Shown: in pieces, positions 61,114 to 64,000 of the stretch
Layout of the letters: each line of letters begins with the position of its first letter
How positions within the stretch are numbered: the stretch's first letter is position 1
Assembly: GCA_964036155.1 (NCBI GenBank)
Contig: OZ038423.1
Coordinates: forward strand, 4,355,249-4,419,248
DNA length: 64,000 nt
Origin: Diploscapter coronatus
Taxonomy: Eukaryota; Nematoda; Chromadorea; Rhabditida; Rhabditidae
Reading direction: 5' to 3'
The notes under the pieces: model-generated
What the model was told of the DNA's origin: nothing
The model's input: only the letters and a program-made list of their open reading frames with translations
Databases searched by the model: none
Position numbers and translations under genes: made by a program

Positions 61114-62634
61114 ATTTATCCTAAAATTGGCCAATTTTTAATAAAAGACTAATCAAATACTTAGGGACGTCAATAAACTGGTATTCCTGTCAAAATCAAA
61201 GGACAGTTTGTAAATGACGGGATGACGAAACATTTTCTTGTAATTGACGAAATGACGAAGTGGTCTCTTCCATACTATTTCTCTTTTCTCTTACTCTCTA
61301 AAACGATATTCCGTCATTTACAGGTTTCTGAATCAATGCCGTTTTGGTTAATCCCTAGTTTCTATCTTAACATTAGCTTCAACCCGTACAAACGCAATTT
61401 GAAGACATATCATGGCTAAAATACTTCTCAAATGTGTTGTGAAATTAAAATGCGAGTAAAAACAGAGTTAGAAAAACCTTACGAATCGCAATGAATTTGA
61501 AATTCTTTGAAATTTTTAGAAAGGTTAAGGACCCGTTCATACTTTAGTTGCAATGCAACTTGCAATTTGCAACTCGCTTGAAATAGCATGAGAAATCAGG
61601 AGAGCACAAAAATGGTGCAATCGCGCTCTCTTCACTTCCCATGCTATTTCAAGCGAGTTGCAAGTTGCAAGTTGCATTGCAACTCAAATATGAACACGCC
61701 CTAAAATATACGATAAAGATAATTTCTGCAACTTTCGCACTCTTCGAGAAAAAATTAGATCAAATATAATAAATTTTACACGAATTCGGTGTAAGCATAA
61801 AATAACCAAGTAATCTAACGAAGACTCAACAAGTAACTTTCGAAAGTATTACTAATTTTTTGGCACTTTTTGTTAGTATTTGTGATATGAGAATATTGAT
61901 TTTCATAGATAGAGAACGTTCAAATCTCACTAACATAAAAATCGAAAAACTACTTGCACTCTCTATTCATAAGATAAGAAATGTTTGCAAATTTTATACC
62001 AAACTTGCTAAATTTTTATGATTGCAATATTTAGGAAAATTTTTCGATACTTTGTTATCCCTAAAATTCACGTTGCAAGCAAAACATGTACAAAAATTCC
62101 TATAAATGAAAATTTGTTTCAGACGATCAAGTAAAAATAATAATATTAGTCTGGAAAATATCTTAAATTATAATTCAGACTATCTGGTCAATTCAGCGAC
62201 ATTCGGCTATTCAACTCAGTCTATACATTCGTTGCTTGAAATGGAAATGTGACTTATCTCCTAACATATGCGAACGGAATTAACCTAGTCTCAGCTTTCG
62301 TAATCATTATAATTAGCACTTTCGTTAGGATCTGAAAAATGGTTTAACTTTGAATTATTCCATTATTTATTGAATTTTGACCGAATAAAATTTTGTTTAA
62401 TTTTATCTGCTCTATTTTACCTCCATTATCGATAGTTGAGTTCACTGTCATGTTAATCACTTGGAATCGATGTTTTGGGTTCTAAGGCATTTATCTCTGT
62501 TCAAATTGCTTTATTTCGCGTTGTAACACAGCTGAGGTTGATTTTTTAGAAAGTGGTCAACTTTTATCTATAGAAACGTATCATGGTCTTTCAGTTGTCA
62601 ATTTTAGAAGCACCGATTTAGTGGAATTATCAAG
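61114..62634. other. Intergenic region between divergent F-box and secreted-protein genes
   Basis: AT-rich and without a supported exon, apart from the MITE at 61527-61703. It should contain the upstream regions of both neighbours. Small open frames near 61222-61419 have no splice or domain support. Confidence 0.45.
61527..61703. mobile_element. Long-hairpin MITE
   Basis: The two arms are near-perfect inverted copies over about 75 bases. Each arm contains GTTCATA, then GTTGCAATGCAACTTGCAA, then CAACTCGCTTGAAATAGCATG. The central loop is short and A-rich. The arms carry reiterated GTTGCAA units. The outer ends read approximately TAAGGACCC on the left and, inverted, TTAGGGCGT on the right, so a TA or TTA duplication is possible but unclear. 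It has no coding capacity. Confidence 0.8.
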
Positions 62635-63675
62635 ATGACGCAAATATCGAACATTCTTCTTGTAAGTTCACTTTTTATCGGCTATTCAGTAGCTCGGCCA
62701 TTTGAAAATGAAGAAGGTAAAATTTTTAATTAATTTTTTTAAGTCTCGATTAATTTTAGTAGCACTTTATGATCGTCGAGCTGGTGAGATTCGGCGGAAA
62801 ATTAGCAAGCTATCGGATGAAGAGCGGGAGAATCTGAAACAAGTCATTTTGAGATTTCGCATAGATGCAATTAAAAAATGCTCCTTTCAGGGATTTTCAG
62901 TCACTTTCGACAGGACTTTATCAGCCGATGAAAAATATGCCAGAATACTGTCGCTGCCCGGTGTTTCAGCGAGTCTCAATGAGAAAAGTGTACTTTAGGT
63001 AATTTTTGTCTACCTTAATTTAGTTTTGACCTCAGGCACGAGCTCTGAAGGATACCTTGACGAAGATCAACCAGCTCATGTATTACTATGACAAGGAACT
63101 TCTCCCAACCACAACCCCCAAGATAAAAGCTTGGCAAACGAAATTTGTATCATTTTTGTTTTCAGATCAGAAGTCTGTTCAAAATCATTGAAGAAATGAT
63201 GAGGAATCCGATAGAATTTTTCGAAATGACTAGTCAAGAACAAAATGGAAAGGTAATGTTAACGAGTACAGGAAAATCAACTCCATGGAAATGTTTGGTG
63301 ATATTTTGAGACTAAATTTTAGCTCATGAGTCATCTTGAAAATATGCAAGTGAACGACGTCTTCAACTTCAACAATATCATGTCGAAATTGCTGGCAAGG
63401 ATTTTTCGGAATTTATCTTTGAAAAATTAAAATTTCCTTAGGCTTCGAAGCTTTATGTGAAAATATAATTCTGGCATTTTCGAAAGAAGTTTTTTAATAG
63501 TTCTATGATGATGCATTTTGATTTTTTCTGATGTGTCTAAATTAGCGAAAAGCTGTCTCTGAATAGCTTTTGATTCCAGATGAAAGCTCACGAGTTGGGG
63601 CTGGGCGACTTCAATGAGCATCTGAATAGGCTGATGGACATGAGCTATGAAGCCCACCAACAATTCAATCAATAA
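62635..63675 (+). CDS. Secreted helical protein (217 aa), SXP/RAL-2-like at best
   Basis: Six exons (62635-62716, 62760-62989, 63036-63122, 63166-63252, 63323-63394, 63580-63675) total 218 codons including TAA. The start MTQISNILLVSSLFIGYSVA is a signal peptide. The mature chain is charged and helical (EIRRKISKLSDEERENLKQV, ALKDTLTKINQLMYYYDKEL, GLGDFNEHLNRLMDMS) with one Cys near residue 84. A signal peptide plus a KLS-x-E-E-R helix resembles SXP/RAL-2 (DUF148) secreted nematode proteins, but the match is weak and unproven. Two introns are non-canonical: AAG/ATAAAAG at 63123 (43 bases) and CTG/GCAAGG at 63395. AATAAA overlaps the stop codon. Another signal-peptide gene starts 284 bases downstream on the same strand. 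Confidence 0.68.
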
Positions 63676-63959
63676 ATATCTAGATAGTTTTCCTATTCCG
63701 TAAATAATAAATGATTTCAAATTCCATTTTCAAACATCCAAAGTCCATTCGAGCAATAAATCAGTCAAGTGGATCGCTGTTTATCTGGACGTCTAGAAGA
63801 AGAAGAAGACGAAAGATCTCTAATTTTATTGACGCTGTTACACAAAACTAGGCGCACCGAAAACTAAAGAAAAGCTGACCTCTCAAATTAATTCCTGCTT
63901 TCAGAAACATCTGATTTCCTATGATTTCATTGATTTTTCCAGATTTCTGAAATTTCAAG
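63676..63959 (+). promoter_or_regulatory. Short spacer between two secreted-protein genes
   Basis: This spacer of 284 bases holds AATAAA copies at about 63708 and 63754. A TTTTTCCAG acceptor at 63934-63942 lies 17 bases before the next ATG. The acceptor fits spliced-leader addition to the downstream gene. The distance would suit either an operon or simple tandem genes. Confidence 0.4.
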
Positions 63960-64000
63960 ATGATCCGATACCTGAACTCGGTCGTAATCTTGGCCTTCAT
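63960..64000 (+). CDS. Start of a further secreted-protein gene (cut by window end)
   Basis: ATG at 63960-63962 opens MIRYLNSVVILAF, the start of a hydrophobic signal peptide, running to the end of the window. It is preceded by a good trans-splice-type acceptor (TTTTTCCAG) and follows another secreted-protein gene closely. Only 13 full codons are visible, so nothing can be said about the product beyond probable secretion. Confidence 0.5.
   Translation, partial: MIRYLNSVVILAF

Overview
The window is nuclear DNA of a nematode, most likely a rhabditid (clade V) that is not C. elegans itself. The evidence is AT-rich non-coding DNA, many small exons, TTTTCAG-type 3' splice sites directly in front of start codons (typical of spliced-leader trans-splicing), a fast-evolving F-box gene, small secreted proteins, and a class II PI 3-kinase of the piki-1 type. 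All gene models were built by eye from reading frame, splice sites and phase. For the complete models the summed exon lengths are divisible by three.

Layout. (1) 101-335 (+) is the last exon of a gene entering from the left. (2) 427-5563 (-) is a RUN/PH-domain protein; one of its introns carries an intron-containing tRNA-Tyr. (3) 6291-37087 (+) is a complete 43-exon class II PI 3-kinase of about 1643 aa. A 14.1-kb intron (18783-32925) interrupts the part that encodes its activation loop. (4) That intron holds several small genes or gene remnants, all antisense to the host: a 75-aa secreted protein, two or three related small membrane/coiled-coil proteins, and a probable peptide precursor. (5) 37088-43876 is gene-poor. 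(6) 43877-53416 (+) encodes a roughly 2420-aa SAXO/FAM154-type microtubule-binding protein with a Cys-rich N-terminus and some 60 tandem repeats of about 35 aa, most of them in one 6.2-kb exon. (7) 55281-58680 (+) encodes an unrecognised 267-aa basic protein. (8) 59091-61113 (-) is a 340-aa F-box protein. (9) 62635-63675 (+) is a 217-aa secreted helical protein, and at 63960 another signal-peptide gene starts and leaves the window.

Other signals. Three hairpin-type MITE insertions (9652-9842, 11390-11480, 61527-61703) lie in introns or intergenic DNA. GC-AG introns are unusually common: about five of roughly 90 introns placed, plus one apparent AT-AG intron, mostly in the young lineage-specific genes.

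Functional picture. The RUN/PH protein and the PI 3-kinase are divergent neighbours and both belong to endolysosomal membrane traffic. The SAXO-like protein and perhaps its same-strand neighbour point to microtubules. The F-box gene, the secreted genes and the nested genes look lineage-specific. The two candidates for something undescribed are the giant SAXO repeat protein and the antisense gene nest inside the kinase intron.
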